Source: Anaerospora hongkongensis (lineage in GTDB: Bacteria > Bacillota > Negativicutes > Sporomusales > DSM-15969). Taken from it: 64,000 nucleotides of DNA. The notes beneath the pieces are model-generated. The model made no database searches, was not told the DNA's origin, and saw only the letters and a program-made list of their open reading frames with translations. This document shows, piece after piece, positions 18,949 through 27,792 of the stretch; the stretch's first letter is position 1; each line of letters begins with the position of its first letter. The stretch is from assembly GCF_004339805.1 (NCBI RefSeq), contig NZ_SLUI01000014.1, positions 1 through 64,000 on the forward strand, given 5' to 3'. A program made the translations under genes and the position numbers.

Positions 18949-19770
18949 ATAACTGCCTTACCAATTATTTACGCTTTGTCGGATTCGATCGGTGAAACAG
19001 CCGAAATGGTAGCTCGTGCAACTGCCAGCCAGTTTGATGCGAGCAGGTTTGATATTATTCGAATCCCTTATATTAATTCTGTGCAGCAAATCGAAGAGAC
19101 TATCCGGGAAGCAGCAAAGCATCAAAGCCTTATCTGCCATACAATCGTCTCTCCTAACTTGCGGGAGGCTTTGCTCAGTCACGCCCAGCAGCATGCCATT
19201 CCTACAGTTGATATTATGGGGCCTATGATGAATGCTGTGGAAAAGTTGTCCAATTTAGAACCCAAAATGAAGCCAGGGCTGATTCATAAACTGGACCAGG
19301 AATATTTTAAGCGGGTGGAAGCTGTCGAGTTCGCAGTAAAGTATGACGATGGCAAAAATCCATGGGGATTTCTGAAAGCGGATATTGTCATTGTCGGTGT
19401 TTCAAGAACATCCAAAACTCCGCTTAGTATGTATCTGGCTCATAAAAAATTAAAGGTGGCAAATTTACCGCTTGTACCGGAAGTACCGCCACCGGAAGAG
19501 TTATTTCAGGTGCCTGCCCAGCGGGTGGTGGGATTAGTTATTGATCCGTTCAAGCTGAATTCAATACGATCAGAACGGTTAAAAGTAATGGGATTAGGTG
19601 TTGATGCCAGCTACGCCAACCTGGAACGGATTTCCGAAGAATTGGAATATGCCCGGGCAATTATGCGGAAAATACATTGTCCGATTATTGATGTGTCCAA
19701 TAAGGCCATTGAAGAGACTGCCAACCGGATTTTAGAGATTGCGCAAAAAAATGCGCAACAGCAGAAATAA
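18949..19770 (+). CDS. ppsR: PEP synthase/PPDK regulatory protein (kinase-pyrophosphorylase, DUF299)
   Basis: The protein has the DUF299 signature: an N-terminal IIYALSDSIGETAEMV and the P-loop-like GVSRTSKTPLSMYLA near residue 155. Such proteins inactivate their target enzyme by ADP-dependent phosphorylation of a threonine and reactivate it by phosphorolysis. With ppsA nearby the target is probably PEP synthase. The first standard start (TTG 18976) would cut off the conserved first strand. A strong AGGAGG (18935-18940) lies 8 bases before an in-frame ATA at 18949, which I take as the probable start (273 residues). It is coupled to ccpN and matches yqfL of B. subtilis. Confidence 0.9.
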   Translation: MTALPIIYALSDSIGETAEMVARATASQFDASRFDIIRIPYINSVQQIEETIREAAKHQSLICHTIVSPNLREALLSHAQQHAIPTVDIMGPMMNAVEKLSNLEPKMKPGLIHKLDQEYFKRVEAVEFAVKYDDGKNPWGFLKADIVIVGVSRTSKTPLSMYLAHKKLKVANLPLVPEVPPPEELFQVPAQRVVGLVIDPFKLNSIRSERLKVMGLGVDASYANLERISEELEYARAIMRKIHCPIIDVSNKAIEETANRILEIAQKNAQQQK

Positions 19771-19776
19771 AGAAAT

Positions 19777-19812
19777 AAGCCACAGACAACGGACCGTTGC
19801 CTGTGGCTTGTT
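19777..19812. terminator. bidirectional terminator between ppsR and lptA
   Basis: AAGCCACAG and CTGTGGCTT form the outer stem, with an inner CAACGG/GTTG hairpin. It lies between converging genes and can serve both. Confidence 0.75.
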
Positions 19813-19815
19813 ACT

Positions 19816-20292
19816 TTAAAAAAAGACATTATTCAGCACGTGGTAATTTACGCGATCCGCTGTCCAACAGTTGTCACCCTGCTTTACACTAACGTTACCG
19901 CTAAAGACAGCTACTTTTTGCTGCCAGTTATAATCGACACTATCCGCGGTAATATCTACGCCTGTTCGGGAAAAATTCACACCACCGCTGATTTGAGCTA
20001 GCTTTTGGCTGCCATATACATATACACTGTCACCAGTAAAATAAATGTCTCCCTGCGTGACTGATACCCCGCCGTTCGCCCACACCTCGAGCGAAGATAA
20101 ATCAACCTTGGCTTGATTGGCCTTGATGATCCGGCTGCCAACCTCAATATAGACATTTCCGTTTAAGACATAGAGGCCTGTCGCAACATCAAAATATGTA
20201 CGGTCGGCCTTAATGATCGGTTTAGCTGCCAGAGCTGACCCGGTCAGCAAAATAATAATAAGAAGTGTAGCAATAACTACCCTGTATTTCAT
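19816..20292 (-). CDS. lptA: LptA/OstA-like periplasmic protein
   Basis: The protein (158 residues from the ATG at 20292) has an N-terminal signal segment (hydrophobic VVIATLLIIILLTGSALA) and then a single OstA/LptA-type beta-jellyroll with repeated short strands (ADRTYFD, LNGNVYIE, GDSVYVYG, FSGNVSVK). LptA bridges lipopolysaccharide transport between the two membranes, so it marks a diderm cell. The 20292 start has AAGGATG upstream; the ATG at 20313 has no site. It stands alone inside an otherwise Bacillus-like block, with no lptB/C or kdsC next to it. Confidence 0.8.
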   Translation of the reverse strand: MKYRVVIATLLIIILLTGSALAAKPIIKADRTYFDVATGLYVLNGNVYIEVGSRIIKANQAKVDLSSLEVWANGGVSVTQGDIYFTGDSVYVYGSQKLAQISGGVNFSRTGVDITADSVDYNWQQKVAVFSGNVSVKQGDNCWTADRVNYHVLNNVFF

Positions 20293-20392
20293 TGAAGCAC
20301 CATCCTTTGTCATTATTATAGCAAAGATTGGGTGATTTGACCTATGTAAATAACTGGTTTTTGATATAATAAAGTAAGGGGGTGCATAGAAA

Positions 20393-21391
20393 ATGAATAT
20401 CCGCGAGCGTAGTGAAGAGCAGGAGTATAAGATATTATCACCATTTTCTGCTAAAAGCCGAGAAGCCGTCCGGGAGAAGCAGGAAATCGCTTGCGATTTC
20501 CGTACGAATTACCAGCGTGACCGAGACCGGATTATTCATAGTAAAGCCTTCCGCCGTCTAAAGCATAAGACCCAGGTGTACATTGCGCCAGGTGATCATT
20601 ACCGCATGCGAATGACGCATAGCCTGGAGGTTGCCCAGATATCGCGAACGATCGCCCGGGGACTGATGCTGAATGAAGATTTAACAGAGGCGATTGCACT
20701 AGGGCATGATGTGGGGCATACTCCTTTTGGGCATTGTGGTGAATTTGCCCTGCAAGAAATCATTGGCCATTATAATCATAATGAGCAAAGCCTTAGAATT
20801 GTCGAATGTTTAGAGCGAAATGGGCAAGGGCTGAATCTTACACTAGAGGTGAAAGACGGAATTGTAAATCATACCGGCCCTAATAAGCCTTACACGTTGG
20901 AAGGAAATATTGTGCGAATAGGAGACAGGATTGCCTACCTTTGTCATGATTATGATGATGGCATCAGGGCTAATATGCTGCAGCCGGACCAGCTGCCGGA
21001 TAAAGTCTGTTCTATTTTAGGCACAAAGCCCTCTGAAATGATTACGACTATGGTTGCGGATATGATTCATTCTTCAGAAGGAAAAAATGAAATCAACATG
21101 TCGCCGCCGGTTATAGAGGCAATGGATGAGTTTCGCCAATTTATGTTTACTAACTTATACCGTTCGCCGGCTCTGGAACCTGACCGTAAAAAAGCGAAGT
21201 ATGTTATTCAAAAGCTATACGACTATTATATGTCGTTTCCCGGCAGTCTGCCGCAAGAGTTTATTGACCGCCAGGCTAGCTGGGGTTTACAGGCAACGGT
21301 CATTGATTATATTGCCGGACTGACAGATCTGTATGCCATTAAACTTTTCCAAGATTTTTTCATACCGTCTTTGTGGCGGGAACAGGTCTAA
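20393..21391 (+). CDS. dGTPase-like HD-domain triphosphohydrolase
   Basis: The 332-residue protein shows the dGTPase family features: RDRDRIIHSKAFRRLKHKTQ near the N-terminus, then the HD motif (MTHSLEVAQ, LGHDVGHTPFGH). Family members cleave dNTPs to nucleoside and triphosphate, although short Firmicutes forms have varied substrates. The ATG has AAGGGGG upstream. It lies directly before dnaG and rpoD, as in many Clostridia, so a link to DNA replication or dNTP pools is likely. The exact substrate is unknown. Confidence 0.9.
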   Translation: MNIRERSEEQEYKILSPFSAKSREAVREKQEIACDFRTNYQRDRDRIIHSKAFRRLKHKTQVYIAPGDHYRMRMTHSLEVAQISRTIARGLMLNEDLTEAIALGHDVGHTPFGHCGEFALQEIIGHYNHNEQSLRIVECLERNGQGLNLTLEVKDGIVNHTGPNKPYTLEGNIVRIGDRIAYLCHDYDDGIRANMLQPDQLPDKVCSILGTKPSEMITTMVADMIHSSEGKNEINMSPPVIEAMDEFRQFMFTNLYRSPALEPDRKKAKYVIQKLYDYYMSFPGSLPQEFIDRQASWGLQATVIDYIAGLTDLYAIKLFQDFFIPSLWREQV

Positions 21392-21394
21392 AAC

Positions 21395-21425
21395 AAGCAG
21401 CCTTACCGTGGTAAGGCTGCTTTTA
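21395..21425 (+). terminator. terminator after the dGTPase-like gene
   Basis: AAGCAGCCTTACC and GGTAAGGCTGCTT pair around a two-base loop and run into TTTT. Confidence 0.85.
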
Positions 21426-21634
21426 TTATCAAAAATATTCATGGTTGTCAAGGGGAAAAAAGGATATTTGCTATTTGTATTGAATATTATTAAATAGAAT
21501 CGCGAAAGACAGTTTGGATATAAGTTAATTGGAAAGATTATGGAAGGATTATGGAAAAAGATGTAGAATTAAGTCTCAATCATTCATTTTTCGTTTCATA
21601 TTCTTATTATGGTAAGCCTGTTAGGATGGTTTAA

Positions 21635-23449
21635 TTGAAGAATACTCTTTATGATGAGTTTGTTGACAGGGTGCGGACGGAGAGCGATATTATCAGCGTT
21701 ATTTCCGAATATCTTCCCCTTAAAAAAAAGGGAAAGAACTTTTGGGGTTGCTGTCCATTTCATAATGAAAAAACACCCTCTTTTTCCGTTACACCTGACA
21801 AAGGTTTTTTTTACTGCTTCGGCTGTCAAGCAGGGGGAAATGTTTTCAATTTTCTCATGAAAGTTGAAAACATTAGCTTTTTTGAAGCGGTAAAGAAGAT
21901 GGCACAAAAATTGAATATCCCTTTGCCCGATCAGGAAAAGAGCGAATTGGAGATTAACCGGGAACGGGAAATGGCCCAGTTATACCGAATAAATGAAATG
22001 GCGCGTGACTTTTTCTATAACTGCCTTACAAAAACCAGCTATGGAAAAGAGGCGCTAGCTTATCTAACTTCGAGGGGACTAACAAAAAGCGGAATTGATA
22101 CGTTTAAAATTGGTTTTGCTCCCCCGGGTTGGGATAAACTATCAATAGCATTTCAAGAACGAGGTTTTGATCAGGAGCTTTTGCTAAGAGCCGGACTAGT
22201 AAGCAGCCGTACCACCGGTGAAGGATGTTATGACCGGTTTCGTAACCGCATCATATTCCCGATCTGTGATGTACGGGGCCGCGTCATTGGTTTTGGCGGC
22301 AGGGTTATGGATGGCAGTCAGCCTAAATATCTAAATTCACCGGAAACAGCAGTGTTTAATAAAAGGCAAACCTTGTTTGCTTTTGATCAAGCCTGCAAAT
22401 CCATACGCGATTTGGGGCAGGCTATTGTAGTGGAAGGCTATATGGATGCGATAACTGCTCATGAAGCAGGGGCGAAAAATGTCGTAGCTTCTTTAGGGAC
22501 GGCTTTCACACCGGAGCAAGGCCGCTTGCTGCTACGGCAGGCTGCAGAAGTCGTCTTTGCGTATGACAGTGATGCTGCCGGTCAAAATGCGACAGTGCGG
22601 GCGCTGGAGGTAGTCAGGTCTTTGGGGATTACCATTCGGGTCGCATCTGTGCCTGAAAGTAAGGATCCTGACGAATTTATTCGCAAGAATGGTATTGAGC
22701 AATTCCAAAATTTGATCCAGCGGTCTCCGGGGTTGTTAGATTATCAAATTCAACAGGCATTAAAGGATACTGATTATTCCCGTTTGGAAGGGAAAGTAGC
22801 CGTTGTCGCTAAAGCAATGCCGGCCTTAGTTCAATCAGATAATGCCGTTGAGATTGATGGGCACATCACACGCTTATCTCAGCTCTTAAGTATTGATGAA
22901 AGCGCTATTCGCAGCGAATTTAATAAATATGCAGTACTGAATAAAAAGGATAAAATTGTAAAAACGGGGAAGAATGGATATAATACAACAAATGTCCCGG
23001 TGTCGGCGCGTGCTGTGCAAAAAAATGCCGCAGCCGAACAGCACCTCATTCATTTAATGTGTGAAGATCCTGCCCTTATCTCTTATGTACAAGTCCAGCT
23101 TTCTCCCAGTGATTTTCAGGAGGAAAGCCGGCGGGAAATACTAACTTCCTTATTTCATGCGTATAATTCAGGGAATCAGCTTGTGCCGGCAGCCTTAGCC
23201 AATCTGCTAAGCGAAAAGGCCAATACTGAATTGTCGCATATTATGTTAATAGATGAACAGACAAATGATGTTACCCGGTTGGTTGATGATTATATTAAAG
23301 CCATTCGGCTGACAAGTCTAAAGGCCTTATTTGAACAACACCGGCTGCGGGCCGATGAATTAGAACGTTTGGGGGATAGTCGCTTTCAGGAGGAATTAGC
23401 TGAAAGCAAACGAATTAATGATGAAATTAAACTATTGCTTCAGTCTTAA
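21635..23449 (+). CDS. dnaG: DNA primase
   Basis: The 604-residue protein has the CHC2 zinc finger (CPFHNEKTPSF followed by FYCFGCQAGG) near residues 39-65, a catalytic core with a Toprim motif (VVEGYMDAI, YDSDAAG) near 265-315, and a C-terminal helicase-binding region. It makes RNA primers at the replication fork. The start is TTG at 21635, after AGGATGG. rpoD follows, forming the macromolecular synthesis operon without rpsU. Confidence 0.96.
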   Translation: MKNTLYDEFVDRVRTESDIISVISEYLPLKKKGKNFWGCCPFHNEKTPSFSVTPDKGFFYCFGCQAGGNVFNFLMKVENISFFEAVKKMAQKLNIPLPDQEKSELEINREREMAQLYRINEMARDFFYNCLTKTSYGKEALAYLTSRGLTKSGIDTFKIGFAPPGWDKLSIAFQERGFDQELLLRAGLVSSRTTGEGCYDRFRNRIIFPICDVRGRVIGFGGRVMDGSQPKYLNSPETAVFNKRQTLFAFDQACKSIRDLGQAIVVEGYMDAITAHEAGAKNVVASLGTAFTPEQGRLLLRQAAEVVFAYDSDAAGQNATVRALEVVRSLGITIRVASVPESKDPDEFIRKNGIEQFQNLIQRSPGLLDYQIQQALKDTDYSRLEGKVAVVAKAMPALVQSDNAVEIDGHITRLSQLLSIDESAIRSEFNKYAVLNKKDKIVKTGKNGYNTTNVPVSARAVQKNAAAEQHLIHLMCEDPALISYVQVQLSPSDFQEESRREILTSLFHAYNSGNQLVPAALANLLSEKANTELSHIMLIDEQTNDVTRLVDDYIKAIRLTSLKALFEQHRLRADELERLGDSRFQEELAESKRINDEIKLLLQS

Positions 23450-23512
23450 GACGATTAGTGCAGATAGCATGAGCTCAACTCATCAGACGTGCCAAGGGAG
23501 GGGGGAGTAACA

Positions 23513-24622
23513 ATGACAGAAAAGAAAAATGTTTCAAGTGATCATGTAAATGAATTATTGCATAAAGGCAAAAAACGCGGCGGTATGCTGACATACGCAG
23601 AAATCATGGATACTCTCCAAGGTGAAGATTTGTCACCTGATGAAATTGACGACATGTATGAAGTTTTTACGACTAAAGGCATTGAAATTGTTGATGAGAT
23701 TCCTGATGTGGAAGTGTTTGAAGGCCCTGATCAGGCCGAAATTGAGACTGCCCCTGAGGAAGTTGATATTGATCTGAGCATTCCTGAGGGAATCAGTATT
23801 GATGATCCCGTTCGAATGTATTTAAAAGAAATTGGCCGTGTACCCTTGCTTACGGCCGATGAAGAAATTAACCTGGCAAAGCGGATGGAGCAAGGCGATG
23901 AGGAAGCAAAACGCCGTTTGGCCGAAGCCAATTTGCGGCTTGTAGTTAGCATTGCCAAGCGTTATGTAGGCAGAGGTATGCTATTTTTGGATCTGATTCA
24001 GGAAGGCAATCTTGGGCTGATTAAAGCCGTTGAGAAATTTGACTATAATAAGGGCTATAAATTCAGTACCTACGCTACCTGGTGGATTCGTCAGGCTATT
24101 ACCAGGGCAATTGCTGATCAGGCACGTACCATTCGGATACCGGTACACATGGTCGAAACAATTAATAAGTTGATTCGTGTTTCCCGCCAATTGTTGCAGG
24201 ATAAAGGTAGAGAGCCTTTGCCGGAAGAAATTGCCAAGGAAATGGATATCAGCGTTGAGCGGGTTCGCGAAATTATGAAGATTGCTCAGGAGCCCGTTTC
24301 CCTGGAAACACCAATCGGGGAAGAAGAAGATTCCCATCTGGGGGATTTTATTGAGGATCAGGATGCACCGGCACCTGCCGAGGCTGCTTCATTTATGCTG
24401 TTAAAAGAACAGCTGGAAGAAGTTCTGGAAACATTGACCCCCCGGGAAGAAAAGGTTTTGCGTCTGCGGTTTGGTCTGGATGACGGTAGAGCACGGACGC
24501 TTGAGGAAGTAGGGCAGCATTTTGGCGTTACTCGCGAGCGTATCCGGCAGATTGAAGCCAAAGCGCTTCGCAAGCTTCGTCACCCCAGTCGCAGTAAAAA
24601 ATTAAAAGATTTTCTAGAATAA
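23513..24622 (+). CDS. rpoD: RNA polymerase housekeeping sigma factor (RpoD/SigA)
   Basis: From the ATG at 23513 the protein has 369 residues. It has region 1.1-like N-terminus, region 1.2 ([12 protein letters not shown]), region 2 ([33 protein letters not shown]), region 3, and a region 4.2 helix-turn-helix ([19 protein letters not shown]). This is the group 1 sigma factor of Firmicutes. The start follows a GGGAGGGGGGAG run; an ATG 24 bases upstream lies before that run and is less likely. It follows dnaG. Confidence 0.97.
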   Translation: MTEKKNVSSDHVNELLHKGKKRGGMLTYAEIMDTLQGEDLSPDEIDDMYEVFTTKGIEIVDEIPDVEVFEGPDQAEIETAPEEVDIDLSIPEGISIDDPVRMYLKEIGRVPLLTADEEINLAKRMEQGDEEAKRRLAEANLRLVVSIAKRYVGRGMLFLDLIQEGNLGLIKAVEKFDYNKGYKFSTYATWWIRQAITRAIADQARTIRIPVHMVETINKLIRVSRQLLQDKGREPLPEEIAKEMDISVERVREIMKIAQEPVSLETPIGEEEDSHLGDFIEDQDAPAPAEAASFMLLKEQLEEVLETLTPREEKVLRLRFGLDDGRARTLEEVGQHFGVTRERIRQIEAKALRKLRHPSRSKKLKDFLE

Positions 24623-24636
24623 ATAGTAAAAAATGC

Positions 24637-24665
24637 TTGACGGCTAGTTAACATTGTTGTACAAT
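24637..24665 (+). promoter_or_regulatory. sigma-A promoter of the tRNA cluster
   Basis: TTGACG (24637-24642) and TACAAT (24660-24665) have exact 17-base spacing, about 18 bases before the first tRNA gene. Confidence 0.8.
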
Positions 24666-24683
24666 ATGTTATGTCGATGCCGT

Positions 24684-24759
24684 TCCTCGATAGCTCAGTT
24701 GGTAGAGCAATCGGCTGTTAACCGATCGGTCGTAGGTTCGAGTCCTACTCGAGGAGCCA
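24684..24759 (+). tRNA. tRNA-Asn (GTT)
   Basis: A 76-base cloverleaf has acceptor arms TCCTCGA and TCGAGGA, a D-loop AGCTCAGTTGGTAGAGC, anticodon loop CTGTTAA, a TTCGAGTC T-loop and an encoded CCA. Confidence 0.97.
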
Positions 24760-24775
24760 TTTTTGTTTTGTTATT

Positions 24776-24806
24776 GAAACAGGCTTTCACTCGAAAACCT
24801 GTTTTT
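24776..24806 (+). terminator. weak hairpin between tRNA genes
   Basis: AAACAGG and CCTGTTT pair around a 14-base loop, followed by TTTTT. It could partly terminate after tRNA-Asn or be a processing site. Confidence 0.35.
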
Positions 24807-24817
24807 CAATGTCTTTT

Positions 24818-24892
24818 GGGCCTATAGCTCAGCGGTAGAGCAGCCGGCTCATAACCGGCTGGTCCCTGGTTCGATCCCAGGTGGGCCCACCA
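24818..24892 (+). tRNA. tRNA with CAT anticodon (Met, or Ile2)
   Basis: A 75-base cloverleaf has acceptor arms GGGCCTA and TGGGCCC (one T-G pair), anticodon loop CTCATAA, a T-loop TTCGATC and encoded CCA. It lacks initiator features. CAT may be elongator Met or an Ile2 that depends on lysidine; the sequence alone does not settle this. Confidence 0.92.
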
Positions 24893-24902
24893 TTACATAT
24901 TC

Positions 24903-24977
24903 GGCCCGTTGGTCAAGTGGTTAAGACACCGCCCTTTCACGGCGGTATCAAGGGTTCGAATCCCCTACGGGTCACCA
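24903..24977 (+). tRNA. tRNA-Glu (TTC)
   Basis: A 75-base cloverleaf has acceptor arms GGCCCGT and ACGGGTC (one G-T pair), anticodon loop CTTTCAC, T-loop TTCGAAT and encoded CCA. Confidence 0.95.
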
Positions 24978-24986
24978 CAAGAGTAC

Positions 24987-25015
24987 AAAGCCATCCATTG
25001 CGGATGGCTTTTATT
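24987..25015 (+). terminator. terminator after the tRNA cluster
   Basis: AAAGCCATCC pairs with GGATGGCTTT around an ATTGC loop, followed by T-rich sequence. Confidence 0.85.
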
Positions 25016-25109
25016 TATTGCAGGATTTATACAAATATTGCAGAAGTTTTATTTTCATACTATAGTAAAGCCTTTGGCTCAAGACTGAAAATTACTGGGA
25101 GGCAGTATT

Positions 25110-25808
25110 TTGAACTTAGGAGAACGATTAACAGCAATTGCCGAACGGGTTCACAAAGGATCTGTAGTGGCTGATATCGGCACGGACCATGCCTATTTGC
25201 CGGTATATTTACTGCAGCAGGGCCTTATTTCGCATGCGATTGCCGGTGAAATCAATGAGGGGCCTTTCGCAGCAGCCGGTCAAATTATTAACCGTTTAAA
25301 GCTGAAGGAAAATATAGATCTCCGCTTTGGCAGCGGCTTTGCTGTACTTAAACCGGGAGAGGCGGATACGGTTACAATTGCCGGTATGGGTGGAACGACT
25401 ATCATTGATATATTGACAGCGCACCCGCTAGTAACAGCTGAACTCAAGCGTATGATTCTCCAACCCATGATCGGAGCTTCGCTGGTAAGACAATGGCTGG
25501 TTCAAAACGGATGGAATATTACGGATGAGACACTGGTCGAAGAAGATGGCAAGCTATATGAAATTATTGTTGCCGAGCAGGGCGAATCTTCTTTGGTTGA
25601 GCCAATTCTATATGAGATAGGTCCCATATTGTGGGAAAATAAGCCGCCTCTGTTAACTAAGCATATTCTTCAGCTTATCAGGCAAAAGCAGTATGTTTTG
25701 TCAGAAATGAATGCCAGTCAGAAGGCACGGCAGTCGGATAAATTTCGCGAGTATCAGGAGAAATTAGCGCAGCTGGAGGAAAAAGCATGTCAATTAGCTG
25801 CAAACTGA
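25110..25808 (+). CDS. trmK: tRNA (adenine(22)-N1)-methyltransferase
   Basis: The 232-residue protein has the TrmK Rossmann-type SAM site (VVADIGTDHAYLPVYL) near residues 19-34 and the family motif TIAGMGGTTIIDIL, plus a C-terminal coiled-coil. It methylates A22 of certain tRNAs. The start is TTG at 25110 after GGGAGGC. Its end overlaps the Nif3-like gene, and the rpoD-trmK-nif3 order matches B. subtilis sigA-yqfN-yqfO. Confidence 0.93.
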   Translation: MNLGERLTAIAERVHKGSVVADIGTDHAYLPVYLLQQGLISHAIAGEINEGPFAAAGQIINRLKLKENIDLRFGSGFAVLKPGEADTVTIAGMGGTTIIDILTAHPLVTAELKRMILQPMIGASLVRQWLVQNGWNITDETLVEEDGKLYEIIVAEQGESSLVEPILYEIGPILWENKPPLLTKHILQLIRQKQYVLSEMNASQKARQSDKFREYQEKLAQLEEKACQLAAN

Positions 25809-26908
25809 TCATGGAAGCTATGGAAAAGTTAGCTCCCACCGCTCTGGCAGAAAAATGGGATAATGTTGGTCTGCTGATCGGTTCGCCGGAGCAAGAAGTT
25901 AACAAGGTGTTAGTGACTCTGGATGTTACCCTGCCTGTAGTCCGCTATGCGGCAGAACATGGCTATGAGCTGATTATTAGCCATCACCCCGTTATCTTCA
26001 AATCTCTGAGCAGCATTCGTACGGATACTCCGCAGGGAGAGATGCTGGCGGTGTTATTGCAGCATTCGATAGCCGTTTATTGTACCCATACGAATCTAGA
26101 TATAGCTGCAGGCGGTGTAAATGATGCCCTGGCGGCCTGTTTGCAATTGCAGGCTTTAAAACCGCTGCAGGTAACGGCTGAGGAAAAGTTTGTTAAATTG
26201 GTGGTATTTGCTCCCGTGACGCACATGGAGACCGTCCGGGAAGCGATTTGTCAGGCTGGTGCAGGGCATATCGGCAATTACAGCCACTGCACGTTTCAGA
26301 CTGCCGGAATGGGAACTTTTTTACCGCTGGCAGGAACGAAGCCGTTTATTGGCGAGCAGGGACGAATGGAATATGTGCAAGAATGCCGGCTGGAAACGAT
26401 TTTTCCTGAGTCGCTTAGTAAACAGGTTGTGGCAGCTATGATTCAGTCCCATCCTTACGAGGAAGTAGCTTATGATTTATACTCGCTTGCCAATAACGGA
26501 ATCAGGCAAGGCTTGGGCCGTTTGGGCAGACTGAGCCATCCCAGAAATTTTACGGATTTTATCGAGTATGTTAAATCAGCATTGGGAGTGGGGCAGGTAA
26601 CTGTAGCGGGCAATGTTGACAATAAGATGATTGAAAAAGTGGCAATCTGTGGCGGCAGCGGGGCTAGTTTGATCAACTGCTCCATAGCAGTGGGGGCAGA
26701 CGTTTTGATTACTGGCGACATAAAGTATCATGAAGCCCAGGAAGCTGCTGCCAAAGGATTGATTGTTGTTGATGCCGGGCATTTCGCTACTGAACAGCCT
26801 GTACTTGCGGTACTTACAGCTTATTTACAAGCTTGTTCTGAAACCGCAGACTGGCACATTACGATCCAAAGTGATGCTGTCAATCAGGATATTTTTCAAT
26901 GCTATTAG
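25787..26908 (+). CDS. Nif3-like dinuclear metal-centre protein (YqfO family)
   Basis: The 373-residue protein has the Nif3/YqfO halves: an N-terminal part with EKWDNVGLLIG and ISHHPVIFK metal ligands, a CutA-like insert from about 130 to 230, and a C-terminal part with GDIKYHEA and DAGHFATE ligands. It probably forms a toroidal hexamer with a two-metal site. A GTP cyclohydrolase-type activity has been suggested for the family but is not established. The start overlaps trmK by 22 bases. Confidence 0.92.
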   Translation: MSISCKLIMEAMEKLAPTALAEKWDNVGLLIGSPEQEVNKVLVTLDVTLPVVRYAAEHGYELIISHHPVIFKSLSSIRTDTPQGEMLAVLLQHSIAVYCTHTNLDIAAGGVNDALAACLQLQALKPLQVTAEEKFVKLVVFAPVTHMETVREAICQAGAGHIGNYSHCTFQTAGMGTFLPLAGTKPFIGEQGRMEYVQECRLETIFPESLSKQVVAAMIQSHPYEEVAYDLYSLANNGIRQGLGRLGRLSHPRNFTDFIEYVKSALGVGQVTVAGNVDNKMIEKVAICGGSGASLINCSIAVGADVLITGDIKYHEAQEAAAKGLIVVDAGHFATEQPVLAVLTAYLQACSETADWHITIQSDAVNQDIFQCY

Positions 26909-26932
26909 ATTCGCGACGAAGGGGGAGCCGAT

Positions 26933-27583
26933 ATGCAAAAAAAAGCAGCGATGCATAACTTTTTAACAACTGACTTATATGCGATTACTTCTGAGGAGCA
27001 TTCTTTAGGACGGAACAACGTAGAGGTCGCAAGACAACTGGTGGAGGCTGGCATTAAAGTCTTACAATACCGGGAAAAAGACAAGAAGGCGCGGCAAATG
27101 TATCAAGAGTGTCTGGCTATTCGGGACCTAACGCGGCAAGCGGGTGTTACTTTTATTGTGAATGATCATATTGATTTGGCTTTATTAGTGGAGGCTGACG
27201 GGATACATATCGGACAGGATGATCTGCCGGTACAGGCGGTGCGCCGGTTAATCGGCAATGATCTGCTGCTGGGGCTTTCTACCCATAAACCGCAAGAAGC
27301 GGAAGCTGCTGCTGAAAGTGGTGTGGTCGATTATATTGGTGTCGGTCCGATTTTTTCGACCGCTACTAAAAAAGATGTGTGTGCTCCCGTAGGTTTTGAG
27401 TATCTGCGATATGTTGTTGAGAAGATTTCCTTGCCATTTGTCGCTATAGGCGGCATTAAGGAACATAATATTGCCGAACTCAAACAGCTGGGAGTGTCGC
27501 AGTTCGCCTTGATTACGGAGCTGGTAGGTGCCGCCGATATTAAACAGGCGGTGCAGCGTTTGCGGCAGAAGCTTAAGGAATAA
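26933..27583 (+). CDS. thiE: thiamine-phosphate synthase
   Basis: The 216-residue protein is a TIM-barrel ThiE with the motifs VLQYREKD, FIVNDHIDLAL, GIHIGQDDLP, GLSTH and GVGPIFSTATK. It joins the pyrimidine and thiazole phosphates to make thiamine phosphate. The ATG at 26933 follows GGGGGAG; a second in-frame ATG at 26951 is possible. I found no TPP riboswitch upstream and no other thi genes in the window. Confidence 0.93.
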   Translation: MQKKAAMHNFLTTDLYAITSEEHSLGRNNVEVARQLVEAGIKVLQYREKDKKARQMYQECLAIRDLTRQAGVTFIVNDHIDLALLVEADGIHIGQDDLPVQAVRRLIGNDLLLGLSTHKPQEAEAAAESGVVDYIGVGPIFSTATKKDVCAPVGFEYLRYVVEKISLPFVAIGGIKEHNIAELKQLGVSQFALITELVGAADIKQAVQRLRQKLKE

Positions 27584-27616
27584 ACGGATAGTTTTACAAT
27601 AGGCTGCAATAAAAAT

Positions 27617-27668
27617 GGGGTATCGCATTGCTTTTTAAAAAGCTCTGCAGTACCCCTTCTTTTTTTAT
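27617..27668 (+). terminator. terminator after thiE
   Basis: GGGGTA and TACCCC enclose further matched segments (GCA/TGC and GCTTTTT/AAAAAGC), followed by a T-rich run. Confidence 0.85.
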
Positions 27669-27792
27669 AGGATTTCTTTTTTTAGTCCAATTTTTAGAAA
27701 TGCGTGCATAGAATAGAGTGAGATACCTACGCTTTTGGCAGCCGGGCAGTACCGTGCACCGGAGAAAACAGGGAATATAGAGGTGGACGACT

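Noticed and set aside
21551..21634. 27-codon frame before dnaG
   Set aside because: It ends at the dnaG start with a weak ribosome binding site and shows no domain or membrane pattern. The gap looks like leader sequence.
26909..26932. TPP riboswitch before thiE
   Set aside because: The gap from the preceding gene is only 24 bases and holds just the ribosome binding site.
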